From positions 248,198 through 312,197 of the forward strand of contig JACVRA010000061.1 in assembly GCA_019828545.1 (NCBI GenBank): a DNA stretch of 64,000 nucleotides. Reading direction: 5' to 3'. The DNA comes from Paracamarosporium sp. OC-R06-R3 (taxonomy: Eukaryota; Ascomycota; Dothideomycetes; Pleosporales; Didymosphaeriaceae). The notes under the pieces are model-generated. The model was not told where the DNA came from. It saw nothing but the letters and a program-made list of their open reading frames with translations, and did no database searches. The position numbers and the translations under genes are program-made. This document shows, one piece after another, positions 23,914 through 37,797 of this stretch. How positions within the stretch are numbered: position 1 is the first letter of the stretch; each line of letters begins with the position of its first letter.

Positions 23914-26900
23914 GTGTGCCGGCACGCGGCAATGCCGTTATTGCTCTATGCGGTCGTGCGCAGTGCCGGAGGCTTGTGTCGCGCGGTGCGTCGTCAAGGG
24001 CGTGGACGAGCCGGGTGAGGTGGGCGTGGGCGTGGGCGAATTGTTTTGGACGCCGCTCATAGGTTGATGCGGGTGCGGAGAGGGCGCGGAGGTGCTGGAT
24101 TTAGGCTGTCTGCGCTACGGTGCGGGTCGCAGCAAAACAAGACCGGTGCACAACAGGCACAGAAGGAGGAGGGAACGCAGCAGAGGCGGCAGCGCAGCGT
24201 CTGCGGTGGTGACGGCGGTGGTAGGAGCAGGTAGGCGGGCGCTGGGCGCCGCGTGTAGGTATCTGGGTATAGCCCCTGGCCCGGCCTGGATAGTCAACCC
24301 ACCAGACAGTTCAGGAGCGCAACCGTGCCTCGAGCAGCGCGTGCTTTGGCGAAGGTCAGGGTCTCTGCGCGTGCCAATCGCTGCCGTCGGTGGTAGCGTT
24401 GGATGTGTACAAATCACCCTGAGCGTAGCCGCGTGAATCAGCGTATACATACAGTAGATTTCACGAGCAAACCGTGCTATCCTCGTTTGGTCCTTCTGGT
24501 TCCGTATCTTACCCGCATCTGGGCCATGTGAGAGGACTCTGCTCCCGATAATCCGGGCTTGGCAGCTGTACAGCTGGTACGGTAAATTACACAATACAGT
24601 ACCAATCTTTCGTCCGGCCCCTGTATGCGTCCGTCTCTGGTGAACGCATTTGCGCGTCCAGCGCTGCCCGCCACAGCGCGACGCAGCAGACGCCCCTTCG
24701 CCTCCTCAGCGCCTTCTACGCGTCTTCTTTGCTCGGTCGTTTCGCCCCCTCTTCCCGCAGCCGCACGGGAAATGAATCCCCAACCACCGCCGTCCTAGTC
24801 GTCACGCCATGCCGCATCCTCTGGCTGCGCCTAAACCCAACGTCGTCCGCTTCATTGCCTTTCGCAGACAAGCGCCGGCGCGGATCAGAGCAAGAGTGGC
24901 GCCCGCCTCCGTCCAAACTGCTATTATTTCTCCGCTAGCCTCGAACAAGCACTCCGGCCCTACCCTCAGCTGCTGCTGCTGCACGCTCTCGCCTGAGCAA
25001 AGAAAAAAAAATAATATAGGAGAGCCCCCACGCCGCATGAACGAACGTTGCAACGTTATGCCAGCGTCTAAATGCAGGACAACTTACGTCCACTAGTCGA
25101 GTCGGGCTAGGAGATCGAGTCGTGGCCACGCGAGACTGTGTTTCAGCATGGTCCATCCCGAAGCCCTAATGGAGATCTTCATTGACTTTACTGTGCGCTG
25201 CCTTGGTAACGTGAAATGCGTGCCCCGGACGAGCTGGAAGCAGATTCAGCGACAGCGACAATGGCAACGTCCAGCCGGCTTTGTCGCTGCTGGCCAGCAA
25301 CGGGCTTCCCAGACCAACAACGTGAGGCTTACGAATTCTTTACTGCATAAACTATGGTGCTACAGGTGCCACCAACGCTTCATTGGCTTCCGCGTGTGCC
25401 AGTGACTCCGCCATGCATCGGCAAACCTTTCGACAATCCCACAGCGCGCCTCGCGGTGTGATGGTATACTATCACGCAGATGCTGCCGTCACATCAATAT
25501 CTTCTTGCTTGGCAAGAGGAGGTTGGGGACACTTCTCGCGCCCCAGTCGTGCGGTTAACCACTATTGACAGCCATAGGCAGCCCATCATAGCGGACATTC
25601 CGATCAATCAATCAAGTCTATGCCAGTGCAAAATCCTTTCACGAAACCCCTGGGCAGAGCTGCAGATGCATTGCGAAAGGTGAGATGCAGCGGCCCCGCC
25701 TCCTGCTCCTGACGGAGCGAGCGACTGTCTTTGGTTTAAGCCTGATCGGCACCAGGGTTCCAGTTCAAGCAAGATCACGCTTTCGCCAGCACTCTTCAAC
25801 ACCAGTGGCCGTTTTCTTAACAGGCTCATTAATATTCTTGGCTTGCAGATGCACCTTCCCACCTTGCTTTCAACGCCATTTCCTTACCCGCCATGTCCAA
25901 TATTTGAATCTGTCTGCAAGTGAGGCGACAAGATCATCAACAGGATGCTGCCGGACGACATCAGGACAAAAGTCTGAGCAAGCATCCCAGCTCAAGTCAC
26001 GATTGCTTATACATCCCGTATTTAGGATTTTAGTCAACGATCCAACGTGGATGAGCAAACGCATACAGATTGCAACATCCACTCTTTAAAGTGCAACACC
26101 AGTAACTGTATCGCTTCGCTCGGCCGTTGCGGCATACGCAAAAGCACCGGCTATCAACCATTTACCAGTCTTTTGGTACGGGCACACCCGAGATCCGAGA
26201 CATGAACATTTTGACGCTACCTGTACACTCTCGCTATACGATTCGTCGTATCCCGAAAAAGTCGACAACCTGTCAACTCACAACCGAATAGGCGAAACTA
26301 CAGCGACCAGTCAACCCTCGTATTTATACAGCACAAAGGTCTTGACTTACCGATCAAGAACAGGGACATTGACCCAAATCAAGCTTATGCACATCGCCAG
26401 CACTAAAAAATCTCCACCTACCACCTCGCTCATCAACTGGTGTAGTGAACACCGCCTATCCCGCAACCGAACACCCTAAGGCGGGTAAATAGCAAAGTGC
26501 CAGCCCAGACGACCAAATTCCTGGCAGGAACGCCCCCACTTCGCCTTTTACCCGTGGCCAGCCCGTCCGGACCGCACTGCAAGCAAGAAAACCGTACGTT
26601 TTTTGCGGGGAAATGCTGTGTGACTGGGAATAAAGAGCTTGGATCAAACCTTATGTTCACCGCAGGTCGTTGTGGGACTCTATTGGTATAGGCTAAGTGA
26701 GCGGTGAGTGTGAGAGGGGGTCGAAGGAGCGTAGAGGGTCTGTTCGGGATGCTGGTGGAGCGAGGATGGAATGAAGGTGGTTGGGCTGGTGTTTTGGTCT
26801 CGTGGGAGTGCGGTCCGTCTTGTACATCCAGCCTAGGAAATGTGGATCGCGTTTGTCTTCCGGAGACAAATAGGAAAGTAGGTGATATCGAAGTCTACCA

Positions 26901-29900
26901 TGGCGCAAGTCCAGAACGTCACCCTACCTAGTTCCCTCTAGCTTGCAAATCTTCAACCTTGGTGAATCCTCAAACCCTCCGTACAATTCCCGAGCAGATG
27001 ACTGTTTCATGCTAGCGTGTCTTTCCACTATCTAATCTCACTCTTCAACAGCTGTATCTCCTGCATCTCAAGCAGAGCAGTCCTTCTCATCCATAGGAAC
27101 ACAATTTCTTAGTCTCACTTAGTAGTCCATCAAGCACACCTTTACGTCTGTATACCTCTGCATCCTTCCGCCAGATATTCCTTCTTCTTGCTCCTTTAGA
27201 CACCGCTATACATCGAGACTCTCTGTCTCGAATATTTTTCACAGCGTCTCATACACGCAGCATATAAAACCAGTGGCTGTGCACTGATACAGTGCTCAGA
27301 TCATACACGTAAATCAATGTAGACGTTAGATCGAAATCACACATACGACCAATATGAGGCTGAGCATAGTTGGGATTAGAAAGGTTCTTCGTTCTAAGCT
27401 GCGAGTATATGGATTATTTTTGCGGTGACGTTTAGAGAACAAGGGGAGAGTGGAGCGAATGGAGTTTCAGTTCTATTCGAAAAGAACAGACGCGTAGTGC
27501 TAGAGACGTTATGCAAATTTGATCGAGCGAATCTATCCGATGGAAGGTCCAAGTTTTATGAAAGGTGTTTAAGTACGTAGTGTTCTCGTTAGCAACGAAT
27601 CGATCTTGTAGCTGTGTAGCTTAGAAGTATGGGATAAAAACAATGAAGTGTGGGCAGACGTGTCCATATACTCAATATCACAGTCAGGTATAAGGTAGAT
27701 TTCCGAATTTAAGAGTAAGGTAACATTATTTCTAGCACGTTCTTCTATTTGAATATTGATTTTATTGGATTAGACCAGACTCACTTTGACAAATACCATT
27801 TTGAGAGAGACCAACAAAGAGCCACCCTCTTTCGTCCAAACGCTCTAGAAATATCCAGTGTTACCGTGATACAAAAGTTATCAACCCATGCGATCTTATC
27901 AATCACTGAAACTCCGTTTCTTCGCCCTGATTAAGCTTGCCAAATCACCCGAACACTTCATGTTCTGATCATCTATCCGGCCCTTTTTTCTTTTATTATA
28001 CACCTATCGACTTCGTACATCATCCACGCACTTCAAGTTCGCGGTCTCAAGCCTACAATTTCCTAGTATATCCAATCGAAAGTGAAAGAGTCATCAGTCA
28101 ATGAGTTATTACCACCTCGTAAACTTAAAGTTCTCATCGGCAAACTGATGGTAAATAGTATTGTATCCTCCCATGGACATTTCTTGGAAAATTTTAAGAC
28201 GCTCCTTGCCTTTTTTGGGTTCAAATGATTTGGTACGCAGATCATTCATACTGTACAGTCTGTCTTCTGTGGTAAATGATAACCAGGGAACTTTTTGTAT
28301 TATGTGAAGAATAAGTTTACATGCTCTATGAGGTTGCTTCCGTTGGTTTAACGATTCGCAGTCGTTTGTAGTTTTACATACTTAAGGTAAGGAGCTTTAC
28401 ATTGAGTGGATTTGGGTCAACATGATGTTTGGGAGGACAGGTCTATCCTGAGCTCTTATATTTCTTAGATCCCCGGTTCCCTGCATGGGTACAACTTAAT
28501 TTTTATGTATTATGGTTTGATGATGCGAAAGATTATACCTTAGCGATTACCAGAAACGCCTGTCCATATATGCCGTGTCTCTGATGGCTATGCCAGGATG
28601 TTTTATTTTACGATATTCACATTATGGTCTAGCTATAGTAACAAGGCCATCTGTCTCGTCTCTTCAATATGTCTTAGATGGAAGGCTATCTCCAGCTTGG
28701 ATCCATAGCATCTATCGACTCCTATTCACTCAATGCTCGAATCCTAGAAATATTAGACAAGATGATCGAAGTATGAAATTTGATGCTGTACACGGCTTCC
28801 ACTCGTTCTTAGATGCATGGATGAGTCTTTCGAGAAGTAACAACAGTGAATCCATGTCAGCAACCTAGATCCATCTCTGACGGACATGACCCTGTAGAAC
28901 GTACTTGAAAAGCGTAGTAAACTACACCGAATATGTAGCTGCGGTATCTCGACCACAAAGTCGCTCTAGACGACAGGATACACTTTGCATAGAGTTCCCC
29001 AAAACATTCAACACCGCAACGAACTATGCACAAACCCGCAGAACTAACAATCACGAGCACACCTACAAACCGTCGAGCACGACCTCGTCGCAAAGTCCCA
29101 GTCCCACTACCAAGCACAACATACACAATACCCACCCGCCACACCCGCCACTTCATCCGGACAGCACTCAATCATACCAAACACCAAATCTACACCTCTA
29201 TCTTCAAATCCACCCTACTCTTCCCATCTCCCCCCCCCTTCCGCCGCCACCGGCATCCTCCGCCGCCTCCCCATCGGCATGCCGCACGTTACCCAGGCCC
29301 TCCCAGCTAGCGCCAGTGACTCGCATGCCGCAAGACAACGCAACGTGGCCGATCGACACCTAGCAGAATGGTCGCGACTCGCGTATCTGTCCTGTGTGTA
29401 TGCTGCGGAGCCGGGACGTCGATATAGTCAGACGGGGGACGGGAGGCAGAGTACTCTAGATAGACCAGGTGGTGGGGGGAGTTTTGGGGGCGGCGAGTAT
29501 CGGCACGATGGAGATGATATTTAGGGGGAAGGTGGTGAGATCGGAAAGGGAGGATAGGTGTGTGAGCGGTGGTCTAGCGTTTGGGATTCGATTGAGTTGG
29601 AGAGGGAACGTAGAGAGTCGTATGATGGGCATGGATTGGAGAGTTTATAGACTGGATAGAGTTTGATGGTGGGGTTGGAGTAGGTTTGTATGGGTGCCTG
29701 GAGTTAATGCCTTGAGGTACTTTTGCAACGCACACGTAGGAGTCTCACTCGGTGCTCGACTAGACCAGACCCAGTGAGGTAATTTTCCTATCCATGACGA
29801 AAATAACGCTGTGGTGCCGTTGGGATGGGTACACCGGTGTCCGAAGCGCATGGCTCGTTCCAATACGGTCCTTTTGCTTAATAATTTCGCTCGCAGACCG

Positions 29901-30858
29901 TTGATATATATGAAACCCATGTCCACACCAATGGAAGAGAAAAATTGTACATCTCCACAGCGCTGTCGCGTATCTTGGTACGCATAGAAGTAGAGGTCGC
30001 GCTGTCATTGGCGTCCGAGGCCTAGACCACCATCTCAGCGCCATCGTCCCGTAGTCTCCACCTCCGCTCCAGAATACCCTGCGATTCGCACGGAACGAGA
30101 TGCCGATCACGCTCAGGAAGTGATGTGGTCCTTCCTCCCTCAACCGAGTGGAGACCATCTCGTTCGTCACGATGGAGTTACGAAAACTCTGAGGATGGTC
30201 TTGCAGACAAGAAAGGGTGTCCCTGCGAATTTAGATTGGCCGCAGCCGGGACACCGTGGATGGGGAATCCCGAGATGCGCGGCTGGAGAAGGGATAGGCA
30301 TGCGTGCAAAGCGCTGACGTCTGGGACCTAGGATGATGGTAGGTGGGGAGGCGGCTGGCGTGTGGAGGTGAGCTAGTGTGATAGCGGGCGCGGTGAGGGG
30401 TGATGCGCGGAACGGTGGTGCATGAGGAGGTCGGGCGAGAAGAAGGAATGTGAAACGGTGACAGGCACAACGGCCGCCACGGGGTCGCCACAGCAAAACG
30501 AATTGCTCATTTGAAGCACGGGGGCTGCATGAGGAACCGAAAGCAGTGAATGTGGAAATGATGCGCTATAGTGTACACAGGAGTTATTCGAATATAGAAT
30601 CGCTAAAGTGCCATTAAAAAGATATCCGAGGCACGCGCTTACCAAACGTTTCGAAATGGACAGCGTGGGGTGTGACGCAGGATGTCCGGCATAACGGTTA
30701 CGACTCGTCGTTGCCACAAAAAGGCGGATGCTTGAGTATATGGCGTGTTTTATGCTTTCAATACTGCAGGAACCCGAAACCTGCCCCCGGTACGTGTAGC
30801 GAAGCAGGGAATCCTCCAGTAATAACGCGATTAGGCAAGTGGAGGAACACACGTCCAC
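23914..30858. other. 7-kb gene-poor region
   Basis: No gene I can support lies between the kinesin start and the BCD1 stop. The first few hundred bases should hold the kinesin promoter and 5' UTR. From about 26.9 to 28.9 kb the DNA is visibly AT-richer, with stops in all frames. At 29.2-29.5 kb there are C-rich then G-rich runs. Short open frames at 29026-29310 and 29469-29666 (+) look faintly protein-like but show no recognisable domain or connecting splice sites. I see no terminal repeats or transposase remnants. Confidence 0.5.
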
Positions 30859-32218
30859 TCAGAACTTGGCCCCGATATCTTGCTTCAACACATCCAATAT
30901 TCTGTCGCTATCGATCTCGTCGTCTGTCTTGTTGTGGTCACCGTGCTCCTCTTTTAGTGCGCTTAAGGTCTCTGGACTGACGTGCTTGAGAAGATCGGCA
31001 AACTCCTTCTGCTCCTCGCCCTCTTGCCGGAGGTACTCTGCTTCTAGCATGAACTTCTCTGGTGCTGGAGGTGTCGATATGGGGAAAACGTATATGGTGG
31101 GGAACTCAAGCACTGTGCGTCCGCGAAGACACTCAGCGACTGTGGCTGTAGGTTCAAGACGGATGAGCACGTGTCGATTGGAACTCGTCCTCGGCCTTAG
31201 CAGGTAGAAAGCGTACTTAGGAGGAACGGATTCGGACTCTGGGCCATGGACACTAATGCTCCCGTGATGATCGCTTGCAACTTTAATCTTGTCATCTTTC
31301 GTTGGGTCTGTGTCTTCTGGGGCTCCCTCTCCTGTAGTGGCACTAGGTTTGGGTCGCTCCGGTTCAGATCCGCCAGCAGGAGGAGGCTCTCGCTGTGTGT
31401 GCTCTGCTTCGACCATGGATGCTCCTTCTTCGAAATTGATAGGCGGCGGAACATCTTGTTCGGTTGCCTTGGATATGGATGTCGATTGTTCGACACCCCG
31501 CTTCCGTTTCTTGCTGTCTTTTCCAAAAGGTTGGACTTGCAATATAGTGTCCGCCGAAGAACTCTGCGTAAGTATACGGCTCGAATCCTCGTAGATCCAC
31601 TCGACTGTCCAGACGATGTGCCTGGCAGGTCAACTTAGAAAAAGACGAATTCTACTGGGACGAGCGACATACTTCTGCTTCTTGTTGTGACGGGTTTTAT
31701 TCTCCTTCTGCCTACTGAGGCCTTTAGGGGCCCGAATCACGGTAACGCCCGCCGTACCGAAGTGCTGATCAGTTGGCTGGCGTCCTTTAGCATCACGGCG
31801 GGGATCCGAAAGACTACCGAGACCTTGCCCTTCTAGCTGCTTTCCTGCTTTTTCCAACCCACGCTCGATGCCTGTTAGGAAGTTGTAGTCATGATCTATA
31901 CCTGCAGGCGTCGCAAGTTGCGACTTTTTGACGAACTTTGTGGGGTCGCGTTTCCCATTGCACTGTGCCCACTGCTGGTGACGCTTGTAGCAGGGCAACG
32001 AGCAAGTCCGCGCCGAGCAGCCAGGACAGCGATACTTGAACTGGGCAGTGTTGCTGATGTGCTTAGTCAGTAGTGTAGTTGAGTTCAGAGATAATTTCTG
32101 GGGTAAGGCAGGCCACGCTGAGAATAGGTGGTGTAGTCATCAACGGCATCCCGCTGCCGATGACACAAGAGACCTACCAGATGCTGCAGAGGTCGCTTAG
32201 CAGAGCATCGTCGGCCAT
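30859..32218 (-). CDS. bcd1: Box C/D snoRNP assembly factor BCD1 (HIT zinc finger)
   Basis: Exons 32218-32178, 32053-31673 and 31621-30859 encode 394 residues. The HIT-type zinc finger sits at the N-terminus with all ligands: C11, C14, C23, C26, C31, C35, H39 and C45. It is followed by the BCD1-specific stretch KRDPTKFVKKSQLATP and GIDHDYNFLTGIERGLEKA. The family is required for stability and assembly of box C/D small nucleolar RNPs in the nucleus. The first intron (32054-32177) splits the finger after CSI; joining there rebuilds CSICNTAQFKYRCPGC exactly as the family requires. The second (31622-31672, GTATGT donor) joins KKQK to HIVWTVEW. The middle is acidic and probably disordered; the C-terminal third (YAFYLLRPRTSSNRHVLI) is conserved-looking. 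Confidence 0.93.
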
Positions 32219-34329
32219 ACCTGCGGAAGGCGGAGATTGCCGTAAGTAGATGCAGCGACGTCGAGCAGAATGCTGCAGACTTTTCGGAGGTTTAGGAAGC
32301 TGAGGAAGCGGGCCGGAAGGGCGGCGGCAATGCACAGCGAAATCTCCCTAGAGAACACGATAGCCTGCAGTAGCGTATGCGGCCGTGATAGTGTTGACGT
32401 CGAGACGTGGTTGTGGGATGGAGGTTGAAAGCATGCCTTGGCATGTAGAATCGGAAGCTAGTTCTGTGATTGGCTCGCCCCCAATGATTGCGGTCCTTTT
32501 CACCCCAAGACACACCATCCAAGGCTATCCGCGCGCGACCCACGGTACTACTGCCCTCATCGTACGACGCGAGGCGTCTAAGATCTAGGTGATGCTGCAG
32601 CTAGCAACGTAGAATGAGATTCGACGAAAGCAAGCGTTGCCACGCGACGCAGCTTCGCACCCAGGGCTCGATGCGTACCATGGCTCTCAACTGGCGAGCG
32701 TGTCTGGGCGGGAGAGGTGCTCTACATGGTACAAGCATGTATTTATGTATGTAGGCGGTCGGAGGCATGCGATTCGACCACAGACACACCTTTCGACGTA
32801 TGCCAGAATACCCCGTCTCTGCGTTCGGCATGAACCAGGGACATCCAGGCGGTGATCAGTCTTCAAGCGTCGCTGAGGGGTATGAAGCCGACATGCCTGC
32901 CAGACGACTCTTCCCAACAACGCCGAGGGGCTTTGTCTCTTTAAATTCGGTCGCCATGGCCTATGGACAAACACGACTGGCTTTGACTAAGCTGCGGCTA
33001 CAGCAAGCCTCAGACGGCGCTGGACGGGCGCCGGTGACGACGGAAGCTTATCGCCCTATCGCCAGCTATTCTCGCGGACGTGCATCTGGATGGAAAACTG
33101 GTGCGTTTCAGCTTTCTCATTCTCCCAGCTTCCGAAGAGCTTCGATGGAAGCAATGGGCTCCACCCAGTGCGTCGCCACCGAGGACGGCATGAAATGGCC
33201 ACCTCAAAGGAAGGGATGCGACGCGACGCCGCTTGGGCCAGTCCACAAATGGATGCTCTGTCCGCAGACAGAAGCGTGCTAAGGATCAAACATGCCGTCA
33301 AGGGGACCAGAATTGATCAGCATTGGGCGGGCCGCGCAATCAGAAATCATCCAGTGATGTTCAGGAGGGCCGGGCTTAAGCGGAACCCATCGGGGGGAGG
33401 GCTTGTCGTGCGTGGGAGGTCGGGCGTGCATGCAGAAGATTCACACTGCAGCCAGCATGCACAAGGAACGGCAGCGTTCGCGTCGCTGAGCCAAACGCAC
33501 CCCAGATGAGGGCGGCGTGTCAAGCAGCAGCAAGGCCCGGACGAAGGTTCACGCCAGCAGAGGCCATTTGCGGCTGCGTTGCGGCACGACTCGCGGGTTG
33601 CTGGAGAGGACGGATGTCGCTCCCACAACGGCAGCGGAAGACGAGCCCGCCGGTCGTGATGCAATCCATCAATGCGAGGCTCGCCGGCGCTTTGGGGCGC
33701 CTCGCAAGAGCTTGGGAAGACGGGAAGCGTCCCAGCCTGCATGGCGGTGGTGGTCTGCTGCAGCCCGCGCCCGTTTTGCGCCGTCTGCGGCAGAGAACGG
33801 CCGTTGAGTGCACACGAGGGGATAAAGTTCAATCACAACCGCGCATGTTCCTGACGCCCCTGAATGCGCCGTGCGGGCTCTGCGCCGGGGGGCAGGGACC
33901 CTGTCGGGGCGCGGATTGGCAGCAGAGTCGTTCAATTTCCTTGTGCAAGCGAGACTTGTGCAGCCCACATGCATCCTAGATAGCGCCGCCTTCTCCATGG
34001 CCTATGGCCCTAGCTGCAGCCCGAGCTTGCCCTGGTCGCGCTGCTGCATCTCCCCAAAAGACGCCAGCCCGCCCGCGATAAATCCGCTTCCCTTGCTGCA
34101 GCTCTCCTCACTGCATCCCGCAGCAAGGCTTCCACAGAGCTCCTCGCCGACGGTACAACTGGTACTCGAGTGCTCTGTCAAGTGCACCTGCCACTCCTTT
34201 GTAACCCCCCGCTTGTACCGTACCCACGCCGTGCTATAGGAGCTCCCCTAATCCCCTGGGTGTACCGGATATACGCCATTCACCACCTCAGACCACCAAT
34301 CCGATAGCATAGACTGCAATTCTTCCGCA
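32219..34329. other. Divergent spacer between BCD1 and DENN gene
   Basis: A 2.1-kb stretch that must hold both promoters and 5' UTRs. Several 100-170-codon frames between 32767 and 33979 are open on both strands at once and give Arg/Ala/Cys-rich products, as expected from GC-rich non-coding DNA. No gene is supported. Confidence 0.5.
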
Positions 34330-37192
34330 ATGGCACCCTCTCTCAGCCTCCGTCCAAGGACAAGCGACCGCGATCGCCCACCCACCAGGGACCATGGAGA
34401 CCATAGCTTGATCATCCCGAGCCGTACCTCGTCACTGCATTCAAGAATCACCCAGCCTCTTCCCTCGACGTTGAACGTACGACAAGGAGCAAAGAGCCCC
34501 AAGACGTTGACCCACGCCTACATGGTATGCGGTGTTGGAAGGGAGCCATCGCAATGGGTCAAGGCGCCGGCACCGAGCCAGGGCAAGATTGGACACATGA
34601 AGGGTGCAGTTGGCACCTTTTGGTTGCCAGAGATCCTGGGAAGCAGCCCGAGGCTCGAACAGGACAACGAGATTGCGAGGTCTCTCCATGCGGCCATGCG
34701 GGTAGGTTTGCTTTTTCGCAACGGCCGAGTATCTGTGTGTGACTAACATAAACAAACAGGCTTGCTTCCCTCACGATGTGGAGATTTGCACGGGGCGCAG
34801 CCAGCCACACTGTGTGCACCACTCTTTTGTCCTCCAGCAGGACTCATCACACACACTCTATGGTATCGCTCTGCGCGTCTGGTCGCGCGCCGACGAGAAG
34901 AGGGCTGAAACGATCCGCGACCTTCGCAAGCGGATCGAGCCCGACTTCTTCGACAACCCCGATGAGACCTATTGGATCCCCTACTGTCTGAGCTTCCTTT
35001 CTCGATACCCCCTGTACAACCTTCTTGGAGACTACCTTCGTGGTATGTGGATCCACTGGAACAAGGCCACTAACCTGTTCCACGCTGAAGAAGTGTCGCG
35101 CATCTTGAGCTTCCCCGCTCCCCGCTTGAACGATTTGGTTCGAATCGACATGAAGGATTACGCCTTGTGCTACCAATTCCCATCCTCGCCTACCGGTTTC
35201 CAAAACTTCGCCATGTGGCCATTGTTCACGTGTCTATCCATTCCTAACATTGTCGGTGTTTTGGAAGCTGCGGTTTCACCTACGCGACGAATCATCTTCA
35301 CCAGTCACTATCCGGCAATGCTTACCGTTGCGGCTGAGACCGTGCGATTCTGCGTAAGGGTGTACGAATGGAGCGGTCTGTATGTACCCGTTGTCCATGC
35401 ACGTCACATCAAAGACCTGGTCCAGGAGCCTGGGCCGTACATTCTCGGTGTCACGTCAGAGTGCCGTTCCCTGTTCACCGCCCCCACAGACGCGTTGGTG
35501 GTCGACTTGGACCGAAACTTTGTATTGACTTCTAGCCCACCGACTGCCCTCACCGCTGGCCAGAGATCCAAGATGATCACTCGTCTCACACAAGCTCTCA
35601 ACGGTGAGGTAGCACCTACTGGGGTTCCGCAGCATCTGCGATCTGCGTATGGGGGCGGAAAGCTCATCCCAGCTGGTCAGATCATTGTGATGCGCGGCGA
35701 GGTGGAGAGTATCCAAGACCCAGAATGGTGGAATCAAGACGCCGTCATGACGGTCATGGACCACGTGTGCGAGAAACTGGTATGTTCAGCTTTCCATTTT
35801 TGGCTCGTATTCGTGACTAACGATGTTCCACAGGGACGTAACACTGGCATGAAGGCTATCTTTGGCGGTTCCGTCAAGAAGCCTTTGATGACCAAGGTGT
35901 CCATGCGTCATCTAAACGAGATTGTGCGCGAGCGCAACCAGTACTCTCGTGACGCCCAGGAGGCTTGGCAAGATTTCATCAACCTCAAGGGCCGCATGGA
36001 CACAGAGCTCGGAAAGGTCACCAAGAGGAACAACTTCCTCGTGGAAGAGCTTGAGAGCTGGAAGCAGCAGTTTCTCAAGTTCCAGGCTTTCGCCGAGCAG
36101 CTCACCAAAGAAACCCAGGATCTCAAGGTCAAGATCGAGAACCACAAGCGTGAGAACCGTCGCCTTACTAGTCTTATTGACCAGCAGAAGGATGATGCTG
36201 CTCGCCTCACTGTGCGCCTCTCTGGCACTGAGAAGCAGCGTGACGATGCTCTCGAGGCTCTCGTCCTCCAGCAAGAAATTGCTGAGGAGCTGGAGCGTGA
36301 GCGCAAGAGGAACAAGAAGGAGCTTTCTTCGCTGCAGCACACCAACCAGGCCATCCTTCGCCAGCGGGATGAAGCCCAGCGTGTCGTCTTGCACCTCCGT
36401 GCTCTCATCGATGGCCAGACTCACCACATGGAGCACATTGTCAAGTCTTTGGGCGCTCCTGAGAACGGCGTGGCTAGCTTCATGGAAGAGGGCTTCGAAG
36501 ACGTGCCGGAAGAGGCAGAGGAGGATATGGCCGAAGAACCCGAGCCTACAGCTCGGGACAACTCTGAAGTCGTTCGTGCAGAGCGGAATGTTCCCTCGAG
36601 AGCAAGCACCATTACGGATAGTAAGCATCTCGACGGTGAAGACGTCACACCAGACATGGAGCAGCGCTTACTCCATTCTCCAGGGAACCGCAATTCTAAG
36701 CGGTACTCCAACTCTTCTATGATTGATGTTGCAGACCGCCACTTGCGCGACAAGACCGACGCCATCGCGTACATCATCCGGAACATCTCGGAGCAGTGCG
36801 CCGCGGCCGTCGAGGGTCTCCAGCTCGCTCAACAGGCCGACACTGAAGACGACTCCCGCAGCGAGCGGAGAACGTCTGCTGTTCCTTCTACCCAAGGCAG
36901 TGACTATGGCGACGACGACAGCATGCTGCGTCCCGGCCGGGGCTCCAGCATCCCGCCCACACCCGACCTAACTCACCGGTCAAGCACATCCATGTCGATG
37001 GCGAGTGCATCAACCACGCCCGACAGACACAGCCTGCAGCACAGGCTGCACGACGACGTCCCCGATGTGCCCACGCGCATCCTCGAGCAAGACGACGAGC
37101 AGCTCGACGCCGAGATCCACGCCGAGATGCCCATCTCCAAGTACGCGACGCCTCTTGCGCGCCAGAGCGCCAGCCCCAGGCACGTCGTATAA
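34330..37192 (+). CDS. DENN-domain protein, predicted Rab guanine-nucleotide exchange factor
   Basis: Exons 34330-34701, 34760-35779 and 35834-37192 encode 916 residues. Intron 1 (34702-34759) has a GTAGGT donor and CTAAC branch site and joins HAAMR to ACFPHDVEICTG. Intron 2 (35780-35833) is 54 nt, stop-free and frame-keeping, with GTATGT and CACAG borders. A tripartite DENN module spans about residues 60-480 (FPHDVEICTG, LYGIALRVWSR, LLGDYLRGMW, FQNFAMWPLF, IIFTSHYPAML). It is followed by about 200 residues of coiled coil (ERNQYSRDAQEAWQDF onward) and an acidic, Ser-rich tail. DENN proteins activate Rab GTPases on membranes; which Rab is unknown. It converges on the VPS9-domain gene. An upstream exon cannot be excluded. 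Confidence 0.87.
35780..35833 (+). other. Frame-keeping, stop-free intron in DENN gene
   Basis: A 54-nt intron with GTATGT donor, CTAAC branch site and CACAG acceptor. Its length is a multiple of three and it has no in-frame stop, so retention would insert 18 mostly hydrophobic residues between CEKL and GRNTG. Confidence 0.8.
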
Positions 37193-37334
37193 CGCCACGG
37201 CCCCCCAGCAAACCTTTTCTCTTCCTCTTCCCGCTTCCTATGTCACCTTCTTATGTAATTTCGCACCATACCACAGCCTCTTTTTCTTTTTCGTTCCCAT
37301 GATGCCCTCCATTACATCGGCGCTGTATCCGGAG

Positions 37335-37348
37335 TTTTTTTTTTTTTT
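37335..37348. repeat. T14 homopolymer in DENN 3' UTR
   Basis: Fourteen consecutive T residues about 145 bp downstream of the DENN stop codon. Confidence 0.9.
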
Positions 37349-37797
37349 CGCGGTTGCCTTGCCCGGCCTTGCCTCGGCTTATGTTCGTTCGCACTCTCCT
37401 TGACGACACGTTTGCATACTTATCTACTTTTTATTTGTTCGTCTGTTTTAGCTGTATAGTTCGGTGTTGTACGTACGCACGCCCGTCTCGTTACCAGCGT
37501 AGCGGGACGGAGCGGAGCGGAGCCTCGAGAGTGGCAGAGGTGAGGGGAAAAAAGTTGCTGTCGAGATGGCGTCTGTGGTTGGATTGATTTGTCGGGTTGC
37601 ATGCTGTGGATAGTGGATGGATGGGCGGATGGAACGTCGTGGAGATCTATGGATAGAGAGATAGCTACTTGTGCTTGTAATTGTGTTGTGCGGAGTATAA
37701 TACCATTTTTCTTATTGTCCGTTCATATTGGGCTTGCTTGCTTGCTCTTGCTCTTGCGTGTGCGCTGTGAAGTGGATCTGAGTGGTGTATGATTGAA

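Noticed and set aside
29026..29666. Two plus-strand frames (95 and 65 codons) with mildly protein-like ends
   Set aside because: They lie in different frames, separated by C-rich and G-rich runs, and I could not find splice sites that join them; no domain is recognised.
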